In this document: in pieces, positions 6,670 through 13,343 of the stretch
How positions within the stretch are numbered: position 1 is the first letter of the stretch
Layout: each line of letters starts with the position of its first letter
Assembly (NCBI GenBank): GCA_009774895.1
Contig: VSOO01000022.1
Coordinates: forward strand, 1 to 13,343
Source of the DNA: Alistipes sp.
GTDB taxonomy: Bacteria; Bacteroidota; Bacteroidia; Bacteroidales; Rikenellaceae
Direction of reading: 5' to 3'
DNA: 13,343 nt
Made by a program: the position numbers and the translations under genes
Notes under the pieces: generated by a model
Seen by the model: the letters and a program-made list of their open reading frames with translations, nothing else
Database searches by the model: none
Told to the model about the DNA's origin: nothing

Positions 6670-6722
6670 AAGGCAAAAAATGGATAATTTTGGCCGCTAT
6701 AAGGCAAAATTTCCTAATTTTG
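6670..6722. repeat. Two direct repeats carrying -7-like boxes
   Basis: AAGGCAAAA occurs at 6670-6678 and 6701-6709, and TAATTTTG follows each at 6685-6692 and 6715-6722. The period is 30-31 bp. The second TAATTTTG is the proposed -7 box of the downstream gene, so the duplication places a second promoter-like element, or a regulator site, about three helical turns upstream. Confidence 0.6.
6689..6722 (+). promoter_or_regulatory. Promoter of the alpha-oxoamine synthase gene
   Basis: TAATTTTG (6715-6722) fits TAnnTTTG, and TTTG (6689-6692) lies 22 nt upstream, slightly more than usual. The inferred start near 6728 leaves an AT-rich leader of about 30 nt before ATG 6761. The same TAATTTTG at 6685-6692 could be an alternative upstream promoter. 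Confidence 0.6.
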
Positions 6723-6760
6723 TGAAACCGAACGGAACATTCATTTAAAATTACATAACT

Positions 6761-8032
6761 ATGGTTGATATTTTCGAACGTCTTGAGAAGAACGCGGGCG
6801 GCCCCATCGGTCAGTACATGGCGTATGCCCACGGCTACTTCGCTTTCCCGAAACTCGAAGGCGAGATCGGTCCCCACATGACGTTCCGCGGCAAGAAGGT
6901 GCTGAACTGGAGTCTGAACAACTACCTCGGCCTGGCCAACCACCCCGAGGTGCGCAAGGCCGATGCCGACGGTGCGGCCGAATTCGGCATGGCGGCCCCC
7001 ATGGGTGCCCGCATGATGAGCGGCCAGACCAAATACCACGAGCAGCTGGAGCGCGAGCTGGCCGAGTTCGTGGGCAAGGAGGATGCCTTCCTGCTCAACT
7101 TCGGCTACCAGGGCATGATTTCGATCATCGACTGCCTGCTCACGCCGCGCGACGTGGTGGTGTACGACGCCGAAGCCCACGCCTGCATCATCGACGGCCT
7201 GCGCATGCACAAGGGCAAGCGTTTCGTGTTCGGCCACAACGACATGGAGTCGCTGCGCCTCCAGCTGGGCCATGCCACCGAGCTGGCCGAGTCGCAGAAC
7301 GGCGGCGTGCTCGTCATTACCGAGGGCGTGTTCGGCATGAAAGGCGACCTGGGCAAGCTGAACGAGATCGTGGCCCTCAAGAAGGAGTTCCGGTTCCGCC
7401 TGCTGGTGGACGACGCCCACGGCTTCGGTACGATGGGTCCCCAGGGACGCGGTACGGCGGCCCACTTCGGCGTGGTGGACGGCGTGGACGTGCTGTTCAA
7501 CACCTTCGCCAAGTCGATGGCCGGCATCGGCGCTTTCGTGTGCGGTCCCCGCTGGCTCATCAACCTCTTCCGCTATAACATGCGTTCGCAGCTCTACGCC
7601 AAGTCGCTCCCCATGCCGATGGTCATGGGCGCGCTGAAGCGTCTGGATCTGATCCGCAGGCACCCCGAATACCAGGAGAAGCTGTGGGAGATCACCCGCG
7701 CGCTTCAGAACGGTCTGAAGGAGAACGGCTTCAACATCGGTGTCACGCAGTCGCCCGTGACTCCCGTATACATGAAGGGCGGTATTCCCGAGGCGACGAA
7801 CCTGATCGTCGATCTGCGCGAGAACCATGCGCTCTTCTGCTCGGTGGTGGTTTACCCCGTGATTCCGAAGGGCGAAATCATTCTGCGCGTCATCCCCACG
7901 GCCGTGCATACGCTGGAGGACGTGAACTATACGCTCGAAGCGTTCAAGGCCGTGAAGGACAAGCTCGAAAGCGGCGTGTACGCCAGCATGGAGATCCCCA
8001 TGCGCGCCGACGAGGGCTTCGCATTGCGGTAG
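6761..8032 (+). CDS. PLP-dependent alpha-oxoamine synthase (serine palmitoyltransferase or cysteate acyltransferase type)
   Basis: The 423-residue product is a fold-type I PLP enzyme of the alpha-oxoamine synthase family (serine palmitoyltransferase, Kbl, BioF). Visible sites are the NNYLGLANHPEV N-terminal motif, His140 in DAEAHACIIDG (stacks on PLP in the family), ITEGVFGMKGDLG, VDDAHGFG with Asp217/Asp218 and His220, and the Schiff-base Lys251 in NTFAKSMAGIGAF. It carries the longer N-terminus (GGPIGQYMAYAHGYFAFPKLEGEIG) seen in many Bacteroidota homologues and lacks a BioF- or Kbl-type operon. The likely role is condensing an acyl thioester with an amino acid at the start of sphingolipid or sulfonolipid synthesis. 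Serine and cysteate cannot be told apart here. It is monocistronic, with its own promoter and terminator. Confidence 0.88.
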   Translation: MVDIFERLEKNAGGPIGQYMAYAHGYFAFPKLEGEIGPHMTFRGKKVLNWSLNNYLGLANHPEVRKADADGAAEFGMAAPMGARMMSGQTKYHEQLERELAEFVGKEDAFLLNFGYQGMISIIDCLLTPRDVVVYDAEAHACIIDGLRMHKGKRFVFGHNDMESLRLQLGHATELAESQNGGVLVITEGVFGMKGDLGKLNEIVALKKEFRFRLLVDDAHGFGTMGPQGRGTAAHFGVVDGVDVLFNTFAKSMAGIGAFVCGPRWLINLFRYNMRSQLYAKSLPMPMVMGALKRLDLIRRHPEYQEKLWEITRALQNGLKENGFNIGVTQSPVTPVYMKGGIPEATNLIVDLRENHALFCSVVVYPVIPKGEIILRVIPTAVHTLEDVNYTLEAFKAVKDKLESGVYASMEIPMRADEGFALR

Positions 8033-8054
8033 ATGCTGCCGCGAAGCATTTGCG

Positions 8055-8087
8055 GACCGGTTCCTGAAAGGGGACCGGTCTTTTTTT
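8055..8087 (+). terminator. Rho-independent terminator of the alpha-oxoamine synthase gene
   Basis: GACCGGTTCC (8055-8064) pairs with GGGACCGGTC (8071-8080) through one G-T pair, with the 6-nt loop TGAAAG, followed by seven T residues (8081-8087). It begins 22 nt after the stop codon. Confidence 0.95.
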
Positions 8088-8128
8088 CGGCTGTGTCCGG
8101 GACCGGCGGCCGGTGACATCCGAGCCGC

Positions 8129-8153
8129 GCGGGCGGCAGGTCCTGCCGCCCGC
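8129..8153. repeat. 25-bp perfect palindrome upstream of fumarase
   Basis: Arms of 12 bp (GCGGGCGGCAGG and its exact complement, 8129-8140 and 8142-8153) surround a single central T. No T tract follows. It lies between the preceding terminator and the fumarase promoter, so it is not explained as a terminator. Confidence 0.7.
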
Positions 8154-8244
8154 TGTCGCTTCGTCCGTGCGTTCCGCGGGCTGCGGCCGCGGCTCGTGGC
8201 GTCGTATTTGTCTTGCGAAAGATGTTTTTATCCGCGGAATTTTG

Positions 8245-8252
8245 TACATTTG
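8245..8252 (+). promoter_or_regulatory. -7 promoter element of fumarase
   Basis: TACATTTG matches TAnnTTTG. No clear TTTG lies 19-21 nt upstream; a T run at 8225-8229 is the nearest candidate. The implied leader is about 64 nt and starts with a stem-loop at 8258-8283 (9-10 bp, one bulged G). Confidence 0.55.
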
Positions 8253-8321
8253 CATGACGAAGCGGAGCGAGCCTCCGGCTTCGGCGTACGGAGAATCGAA
8301 CAATATTAAAATACAACCTTT

Positions 8322-9935
8322 ATGTCGGAATTCATTTATCAGGAGCCGTTCCCCGTGGGGGAGGACAAAACGGAGTATCGTCTGCTGACGCGCGACTACG
8401 TGAAGGTCGTCGAATGCGACGGCCGCAAGATACTGAAGGTCGCACCCGAGGGCCTGGAGCTGCTCTCGCGGGAGGCCTATGCCGACGTGTCGTTCTTTTT
8501 GCGCGCCTCGCACCTGGAGAAGCTGCGCGCCATCCTCGATGATCCGGAGGCTACCGACAACGACAAGTTCGTGGCCTACACCATGCTGCTCAACCAGGTC
8601 GTGGCGGCTGACGGCGAGCTGCCCACGTGTCAGGATACGGGCACGGCGATCTGCATCGGCCACAAGGGCGAGGACGTGTGGACCGGAGCCGACGATGCCC
8701 GCCACATTGCCCGCGGCGTCTACGAGACCTATGCCGGACGCAACCTCCGCTATTCGCAGGTGGTGCCTTTCACGATGACCGACGAGAAGAACTCGGGCAC
8801 CAACCTTCCGGCCCAGATCGACATCTACGGCGGCAAGCCCGGCATGGAGTACGAATTCCTCTTCATCACCAAGGGCGGCGGCTCGGCCAACAAGACCTTC
8901 CTCTACCAGCAGACCAAGGCGCTGCTCAACGAGGAGGCACTGACCGAGTTCATCCGAACCCACATCAAGGACCTGGGCACGTCGGCATGCCCTCCGTACC
9001 ACCTGGCGGTCTGCATCGGCGGCACGTCGGCCGAGATGTGTCTCTCGACCGTGAAGAAAGCCTCGGCCGGCTATCTGGACGAGCTGCCTACGTCGGGCAA
9101 TGAGGGCGGCCGCTGCTTCCGCGACCTTGAGTGGGAGGAGAAGGTGCTGCGCATCTGCCGCGAGAGCGGCATCGGAGCCCAGTTCGGCGGCAAGTACCTC
9201 GTGCACGACGTGCGCGTGATCCGCGCGCCGCGCCATGCGGCCTCGTGCCCCGTGGCCATCGGCGTGAGCTGCTCGGCCGACCGCAACATCCGGGCGAAGA
9301 TCACGCCCGAGGGCATCTTCCTTGAGCAGCTCGAAAAGAATCCCGCGCGTTTCCTGCCGAAGGAGGCGCCCGCCATGTCGCCCGCCGTGGAGATCGACCT
9401 CGACGAGGGCATGGACAGGGTGCGGGCGATCCTGACCAAGTACCCCATCAAGACGCGTCTGAACCTGAAAGGCACGCTCATCGTGGCGCGCGACATCGCC
9501 CACGCGCGCATCAGGCAGATGCTCGACGAGGGCAAGCCCATGCCCGAATACTTCCGCAAACATCCGATCTACTACGCCGGTCCGGCCAAGACGCCCCGGG
9601 GCATGGCGTCAGGATCGTTCGGCCCCACGACGGCCGGCCGCATGGATCCCTATGTCGATCTGTTCCAGAAGCACGGCGGCTCGCTGGTCATGGTGGCCAA
9701 GGGCAACCGTTCGCAGGCGGTGACCGATGCCTGCAAGGCCAACGGCGGCTTCTACCTCGGGTCGATCGGCGGTCCGGCGGCCATCCTGGCCCGCAATTCG
9801 ATCAAGTCGGTCGAGGTGGTCGATTTCCCCGAGCTGGGCATGGAGGCCGTGCGCAAGATCTACGTGGAGAACTTCCCGGCGTTCATCATCGTGGACGACA
9901 AGGGCAACGACTTTTTCGCGGATTTCAAACACTAA
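8322..9935 (+). CDS. Class I (iron-sulfur) fumarate hydratase
   Basis: The 537-residue product is a single-chain class I fumarase, which interconverts fumarate and malate with an oxygen-sensitive [4Fe-4S] cluster in the cytoplasm. The three cluster cysteines are visible at Cys103 ([11 protein letters not shown]), Cys223 ([12 protein letters not shown]) and Cys317 ([12 protein letters not shown]), at nearly the same positions as in Escherichia coli FumA. The C-terminal domain holds [40 protein letters not shown] and a [24 protein letters not shown] block. Both alpha- and beta-type domains are fused in one chain. In anaerobic Bacteroidota it serves the reductive branch from malate to succinate. 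It has a leader of about 64 nt and is followed 30 nt later by batD with no terminator between, so read-through into the bat genes is likely. Confidence 0.97.
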   Translation: MSEFIYQEPFPVGEDKTEYRLLTRDYVKVVECDGRKILKVAPEGLELLSREAYADVSFFLRASHLEKLRAILDDPEATDNDKFVAYTMLLNQVVAADGELPTCQDTGTAICIGHKGEDVWTGADDARHIARGVYETYAGRNLRYSQVVPFTMTDEKNSGTNLPAQIDIYGGKPGMEYEFLFITKGGGSANKTFLYQQTKALLNEEALTEFIRTHIKDLGTSACPPYHLAVCIGGTSAEMCLSTVKKASAGYLDELPTSGNEGGRCFRDLEWEEKVLRICRESGIGAQFGGKYLVHDVRVIRAPRHAASCPVAIGVSCSADRNIRAKITPEGIFLEQLEKNPARFLPKEAPAMSPAVEIDLDEGMDRVRAILTKYPIKTRLNLKGTLIVARDIAHARIRQMLDEGKPMPEYFRKHPIYYAGPAKTPRGMASGSFGPTTAGRMDPYVDLFQKHGGSLVMVAKGNRSQAVTDACKANGGFYLGSIGGPAAILARNSIKSVEVVDFPELGMEAVRKIYVENFPAFIIVDDKGNDFFADFKH

Positions 9936-9965
9936 AGAGGAGTTTTGTCCCGTTGTAGGATTTCG

Positions 9966-11798
9966 ATGAGGAATTTTATCGCGAAGGCGGCGCTTGCGGC
10001 GCTCTGCATCTGTACGGTCTTCTCGGCCCGGGCGGCCGGGAAGGTCACTTTCGAGGCCTCGGCGCCGATGGTCGTCGCCACGGGCGAGGCGTTCCGTGTG
10101 GAGTTCACGGTCAATGCGTCGCCCGACGAGGGGACGTTCGCCGGGCCCGACTTCGAGGGCTTCGAGCTGCTGGCCGGTCCCGTGCTCTCCACGGGGCGCT
10201 ATTTCGAGGCGGTGAACGGCTCGATGAGCTCCTCGGTCACCGCCACGTACACCTACATGGTCGTGTGCGCCGAGCCCGGAACCCGTACGATCGGCGCCGC
10301 CTCGGTGGCCGTCGATGGCAAGACCTACCGCACGCGTCCCGTGCCCGTGGAGGCGGTGGCCGAACCGGCTTCCGACACTCCCGCGCCGGGTGCCGCGCAG
10401 TCGGGCGGCGGCGCGGAGCGTCTGGAGAAGGACGACGTGCTGCTGCGCGCCGCGGTGTCGCGCACGTCGGTGTTCAAGGGCGAGCCGTTGCACGTGACCG
10501 TCAAGCTCTATCGGCGGGTGAACATCGCCGGATTCGAGGATGTGAAGCTGCCTTCGTTCAACGGCTTCTGGGTCCAGGAGCTGCCCGAGGAGGCCTCGCG
10601 CGGCCAGCGCGAGACGCTGGGCGGCAAGGTCTACGAGACGGCGGTGCTCAAGGAGTACCTGCTCTATCCCCAGCTTGCGGGCACGCTGACCGTGGACCCC
10701 GTGGTGCTGACCGCCGTGGCGCAGATCGTGGTGCCGGGCCGCAGCCACGACCCCTTTTTCGGAGGTCCCGAACTGGTCAATGTGCGCGTGCCGCTGCGCA
10801 CGCAGCCCCTGAGCGTCGAGGTGCGCGAGCTGCCCGCCGGGGCGCCCGAGAGCTTCGGGGGTGCCGTGGGGCGCTTCACGCTCGATGCGACGCTGCCGCC
10901 CGACCGGCTTACGGCCAATTCGTCGGCTAACTACGCCGTGCGCATCGCCGGCCGGGGCAACCTGGCTTTCGTGCAGGCGCCGAAGCTGACGCTGCCCGGA
11001 TCGTTCGAGCAGTACAACGCCCGGGCCAGCGAGTCGATCGACGTCACGACGTCGGGCATGACCGGATACCGCCGTTTCGAATATCCCTTCATCGCCCGTG
11101 CCGCGGGCGAATACGAGATTCCCGGCGTGGAATTCACCTACTTTGATCCGTCGCTCGGGCAGTATGTGACGCTCGAATCGAAAGCCGCCGCGGTGGAGGT
11201 GCTGCCCGACGGCAGCGATACGACCGCGGCGGGCCCCGTGCTCCCGGGACGCGGACTGACCAAGGAGGAGGTGAAGCTGCTGGGGCAGGACATCCGCTTC
11301 ATCAAGCTGGGCGGCGCGCAGCTGCGTTCGCGGCGCGAACCTTTCCTCTTCAGCGGAGCCTACTTCATCGCTCTGGGCGGCATCGTGCTGTTGGGCTTCG
11401 CGGCGTGGGCGCTGCTGCGCAAGCAGCTGCGCGACGCGCAGAACACGGCGCTGCTGCGCGGACGCCGTGCCAACAAGGTGGCCGTGCAGCGTTTCCGTGC
11501 GGCCAAGCGCCACATGGCCGCGGGCGACCGCCGCGCCTTCTACGAGGAGATGCTTTCGGCGCTGTGGGGCTACATGAGCGACCGCTTCAACATTCCGGCC
11601 GCGAGCCTCACGAAGGAGAGCGTGCGCGAGGAGCTGCACCGGCGGGGTGTCGCCGCTGCGGAGTCGGAGCGTTTCGCGGCCATCGTGGGCCGCTGCGAGG
11701 AGGCGCAGTATTCGCCCGTGGATTCGGCGCGCATGAGCGACGTGTATGCCGAGGGCGTGGAGTTCGTGTCGCGCATCGAGGCGATCGTGAAACGGTGA
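9966..11798 (+). CDS. batD: BatD-family membrane protein
   Basis: From ATG 9966 the product is 610 residues. Residues 1-23 (MRNFIAKAALAALCICTVFSARA) are a signal peptide. A large envelope region of beta-rich repeats follows: ASAPMVVATGEAFRVEFTVNA, ATYTYMVVCAEPGT, then a second block from VSRTSVFKGEPLHVTVKLYRR. GFWVQELPEE, KEYLLYPQLAGTLTVDPV and RFEYPFIARAAGEYEIPG are typical of BatD. One membrane span lies near 459-481, followed by a basic cytoplasmic tail with a helical region (AVQRFRAAKRHMAAGD). Bat proteins were linked to aerotolerance in Bacteroides; the molecular role is unclear. A TTG at 9945 is an alternative start; ATG 9966 has AGGA 5 nt upstream and begins the signal peptide. batE follows with its possible start overlapping the stop. 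Confidence 0.92.
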   Translation: MRNFIAKAALAALCICTVFSARAAGKVTFEASAPMVVATGEAFRVEFTVNASPDEGTFAGPDFEGFELLAGPVLSTGRYFEAVNGSMSSSVTATYTYMVVCAEPGTRTIGAASVAVDGKTYRTRPVPVEAVAEPASDTPAPGAAQSGGGAERLEKDDVLLRAAVSRTSVFKGEPLHVTVKLYRRVNIAGFEDVKLPSFNGFWVQELPEEASRGQRETLGGKVYETAVLKEYLLYPQLAGTLTVDPVVLTAVAQIVVPGRSHDPFFGGPELVNVRVPLRTQPLSVEVRELPAGAPESFGGAVGRFTLDATLPPDRLTANSSANYAVRIAGRGNLAFVQAPKLTLPGSFEQYNARASESIDVTTSGMTGYRRFEYPFIARAAGEYEIPGVEFTYFDPSLGQYVTLESKAAAVEVLPDGSDTTAAGPVLPGRGLTKEEVKLLGQDIRFIKLGGAQLRSRREPFLFSGAYFIALGGIVLLGFAAWALLRKQLRDAQNTALLRGRRANKVAVQRFRAAKRHMAAGDRRAFYEEMLSALWGYMSDRFNIPAASLTKESVREELHRRGVAAAESERFAAIVGRCEEAQYSPVDSARMSDVYAEGVEFVSRIEAIVKR

Positions 11799-11827
11799 TG
11801 CGTAACCAAAGAAGAAGAACATACGAT

Positions 11828-12676
11828 ATGTACAGACGAATATTCGAACGGATCCTGTGGTGCGGCCTGCTGTCGGCGGCCCTTTGGTGCGCCGGGAGCG
11901 TGCGGGCCGCGGAGGATTCGCCGGCTGAACCGGATCCGCGTCCGGCGCAGGATGTGGCTGCGGTGCCCGATGCCGGGGCGGCTCCCGACCGGCTGTGGGA
12001 CCGTGCCAACACGGCCTACGTCAATGGCGACTACGCCGGGGCGATCGCGATCTACGAGTCGATCCTCGACCGGGGACTGGCCTCGGCGCGCCTCTACTAC
12101 AACCTGGGCAACGCCTACTTCAAGGAGGACCGCACGGGCAAGGCGATCCTGTTCTATCGCAGGGCGCTGCGCCTGCGTCCGGGCAACGAGGACGTGCGCC
12201 ACAACCTGGAGGTGGCCGAAGCCCGCACGAAGGACGACATCGAGTCGATACCCGAATTCTTCCTGACCTCGCGTCTGCGCGAGGTGCGGCGCACGATGGG
12301 GTGCACCGCATGGAGCGTCCTATCGCTCGGGTTCCTCGCGGCGGCGGCGGCTTGCCTGCTGCTCTTCCTGCTGGCGCGGCCGCTCGCGCTGCGCAAGGCG
12401 GGATTCTACGGCACGCTGGCGGCGGCGGTTCTCTGCGCGGCCGCCACGTGGTTCGCCGTGCTCGAACGGCGCGGCATGCTGCGCCGCGACGAGGCGGTGG
12501 TCATGGTCGCATCCTCGGCCGTGAAAAGCTCGCCGGACCGGGCGGCTACCGACCTGTTCGTGCTGCACGAGGGTACGGTGGTGCGCGTGACGGCCGAGCT
12601 CGGCGATTGGGCCGAGATCGTGATCGCCGACGGCAAGAAGGGCTGGATCGAAACGCGTAAAGTGGAGGTTATCTGA
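11828..12676 (+). CDS. batE: BatE-family TPR and SH3-like protein
   Basis: The product is 282 residues from ATG 11828. A signal peptide or anchor (MYRRIFERILWCGLLSAALWC, then AGSVRAA) is followed by a Pro/Asp/Ala-rich linker and two TPR units near 53-125 (LWDRANTAYVNGDYAGAIAIYE and LYYNLGNAYFKEDRTGKAILFYRRAL). Two membrane spans lie near 160-185 and 190-212, and a C-terminal SH3-like domain (about 221-282) ends in GKKGWIETRKVEVI. This order of TPR, paired membrane spans and SH3 is that of BatE. Another ATG at 11798, overlapping the batD TGA by one base, adds ten residues (MRNQRRRTYD). I prefer 11828 because the intervening bases are A-rich like a Bacteroidota leader, but the choice is open. 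recR starts 1 nt after the stop. Confidence 0.9.
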   Translation: MYRRIFERILWCGLLSAALWCAGSVRAAEDSPAEPDPRPAQDVAAVPDAGAAPDRLWDRANTAYVNGDYAGAIAIYESILDRGLASARLYYNLGNAYFKEDRTGKAILFYRRALRLRPGNEDVRHNLEVAEARTKDDIESIPEFFLTSRLREVRRTMGCTAWSVLSLGFLAAAAACLLLFLLARPLALRKAGFYGTLAAAVLCAAATWFAVLERRGMLRRDEAVVMVASSAVKSSPDRAATDLFVLHEGTVVRVTAELGDWAEIVIADGKKGWIETRKVEVI

Positions 12677-12677
12677 T

Positions 12678-13274
12678 ATGTCGCAGCTTTTGCAGGATGT
12701 CGTGGGCGAATTCTCGAAGCTCCCGGGCGTCGGACGCCGCACGGCGCTCCGTCTGGCGATGCATCTGCTGAAGATGGAGCCCTGGTCGGTGGCGGACATG
12801 ACCCGCAGCATCGACCGTTTCCGCAACGAGGTGAAACACTGCGTGCATTGCAACAACCTCTCGGATGCGGAGGTGTGCCCCGTGTGCGCCGACGAGGAGC
12901 GCGACCGCACGACGATCTGCGTCGTGGAGCAGGTGGCCGACGTGCTGTCGATCGAGAACACGCGCCAGTATCGCGGTCTTTATCACGTGCTGGGGGGCGT
13001 GATTTCGCCCATGCAGGGCATCGGACCCGCGGACCTGAAGATCGATCTGTTGTGCGAACGCCTGGAGCGCGGAGAGGTGAAGGAGGTGATCCTGGCCATA
13101 TCGACCTCGGTGGAGGGCGAGACGACGCTTTTCTACCTCATGAACCGGCTCCGGCACTTCGAGGGCGTGCGGATCACGGCCATTGCGCGCGGCATCGGCT
13201 TCGGCGACGAACTGGAGTATGTGGATGAGCTGACCATCACGCACGCACTGCTCAATCGCCGCGAGATCGAGTGA
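12678..13274 (+). CDS. recR: Recombination mediator protein RecR
   Basis: The 198-residue cytoplasmic protein acts with RecF and RecO in loading RecA at gaps in DNA. The helix-hairpin-helix FSKLPGVGRRTALRLAMHLL (12-31) is followed by a C4 zinc motif with Cys55, Cys58, Cys67 and Cys70, then the Toprim domain from about residue 79 (ICVVEQVADVLSIENT, GLYHVLGGVISPMQGIGP) and ISTSVEGETT. Length and order match the family. The N-terminus starts a few residues shorter than in many homologues (MSQLLQDVVGEFS), but the HhH region is complete. It lies 1 nt after batE, so it is presumably the last gene of a fumarase-bat run. A weak hairpin downstream (13278-13304) may mark the end. Confidence 0.97.
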   Translation: MSQLLQDVVGEFSKLPGVGRRTALRLAMHLLKMEPWSVADMTRSIDRFRNEVKHCVHCNNLSDAEVCPVCADEERDRTTICVVEQVADVLSIENTRQYRGLYHVLGGVISPMQGIGPADLKIDLLCERLERGEVKEVILAISTSVEGETTLFYLMNRLRHFEGVRITAIARGIGFGDELEYVDELTITHALLNRREIE

Positions 13275-13277
13275 CCC

Positions 13278-13304
13278 GGCGGCCCGGTGCGTCACCGGTC
13301 CGCC
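13278..13304 (+). terminator. Possible terminator hairpin after recR
   Basis: GGCGG/CCGCC and CCGGTG/CACCGG form an 11-bp stem with one mismatch and a 3-nt loop just past the recR stop. No real T tract follows, so termination here is doubtful. Confidence 0.35.
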
Positions 13305-13343
13305 TTCGGTTCTGCGGTCGTGCCGTTCGTGACTGTTCTTCGG

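Noticed and set aside
6653..8119. A 488-codon minus-strand open frame
   Set aside because: It mirrors the alpha-oxoamine synthase gene, whose PLP motifs are intact on the plus strand.
7944..9563. A 539-codon minus-strand open frame
   Set aside because: It is antisense to the fumarase gene and crosses the terminator and promoter region before it; no family motif is visible.
11405..11797. A 131-codon N-terminal extension of batE
   Set aside because: It overlaps the batD tail in another frame, while the signal peptide begins near 11828.
9609..11822. A 737-codon minus-strand open frame
   Set aside because: It is antisense to fumarase and batD, both recognisable proteins. Its translation is low complexity, rich in His, Arg, Gly and Ala, as expected where G/C-rich third positions remove stop codons.

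Overview
This window looks like a chromosomal segment of a GC-rich Bacteroidota, most likely an Alistipes-like member of the Rikenellaceae. The genus is an inference. The support is the Bacteroidota-type promoters (TAnnTTTG at -7, sometimes with TTTG at -33), a DUF3575 protein, BatD/BatE, an alpha-oxoamine synthase of the long Bacteroidota type, and coding sequence rich in G/C at third positions. There are no mobile elements, RNA genes, CRISPR arrays or phage genes. Most of the content is conserved core metabolism, so nothing here amounts to an obvious new system.

Layout. On the minus strand at the left edge is a 3'-truncated DUF3575 gene (1-538), preceded by a 365-bp non-coding stretch with its probable promoter and the terminator of the next operon. 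Also on the minus strand, pyrH, a TlpA-like thioredoxin lipoprotein gene and frr form a tight operon (2742 down to 904). Divergent from pyrH on the plus strand are dxs (2830-4713) and an overlapping Blc-type lipocalin gene, closed by a strong terminator at 5306-5354. A 415-bp GC-rich gap with a degenerate tandem duplication follows. A minus-strand radical SAM gene (5770-6540) is divergent from a plus-strand alpha-oxoamine synthase gene (6761-8032), which ends in a textbook terminator. A fumarase - batD - batE - recR run (8322-13274) fills the right end on the plus strand.

How the genes relate. pyrH and frr belong to nucleotide supply and ribosome recycling, with a redox lipoprotein gene placed between them. 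dxs starts the MEP isoprenoid pathway, and the lipocalin is an envelope lipid-binding protein. The alpha-oxoamine synthase is the probable first enzyme of sphingolipid or sulfonolipid synthesis. Fumarase supplies the fumarate/succinate branch. BatD and BatE are envelope proteins normally found with MoxR/BatA/BatB, which are not in this window. recR closes the run as a DNA repair gene.

The most notable signals are in regulation: near-leaderless promoters for dxs and the radical SAM gene, a mirror-image divergent promoter between pyrH and dxs, repeated promoter elements ahead of the alpha-oxoamine synthase gene, and a 25-bp palindrome ahead of fumarase. The enzyme most worth testing is the alpha-oxoamine synthase, whose substrate (serine or cysteate) cannot be read from sequence alone.
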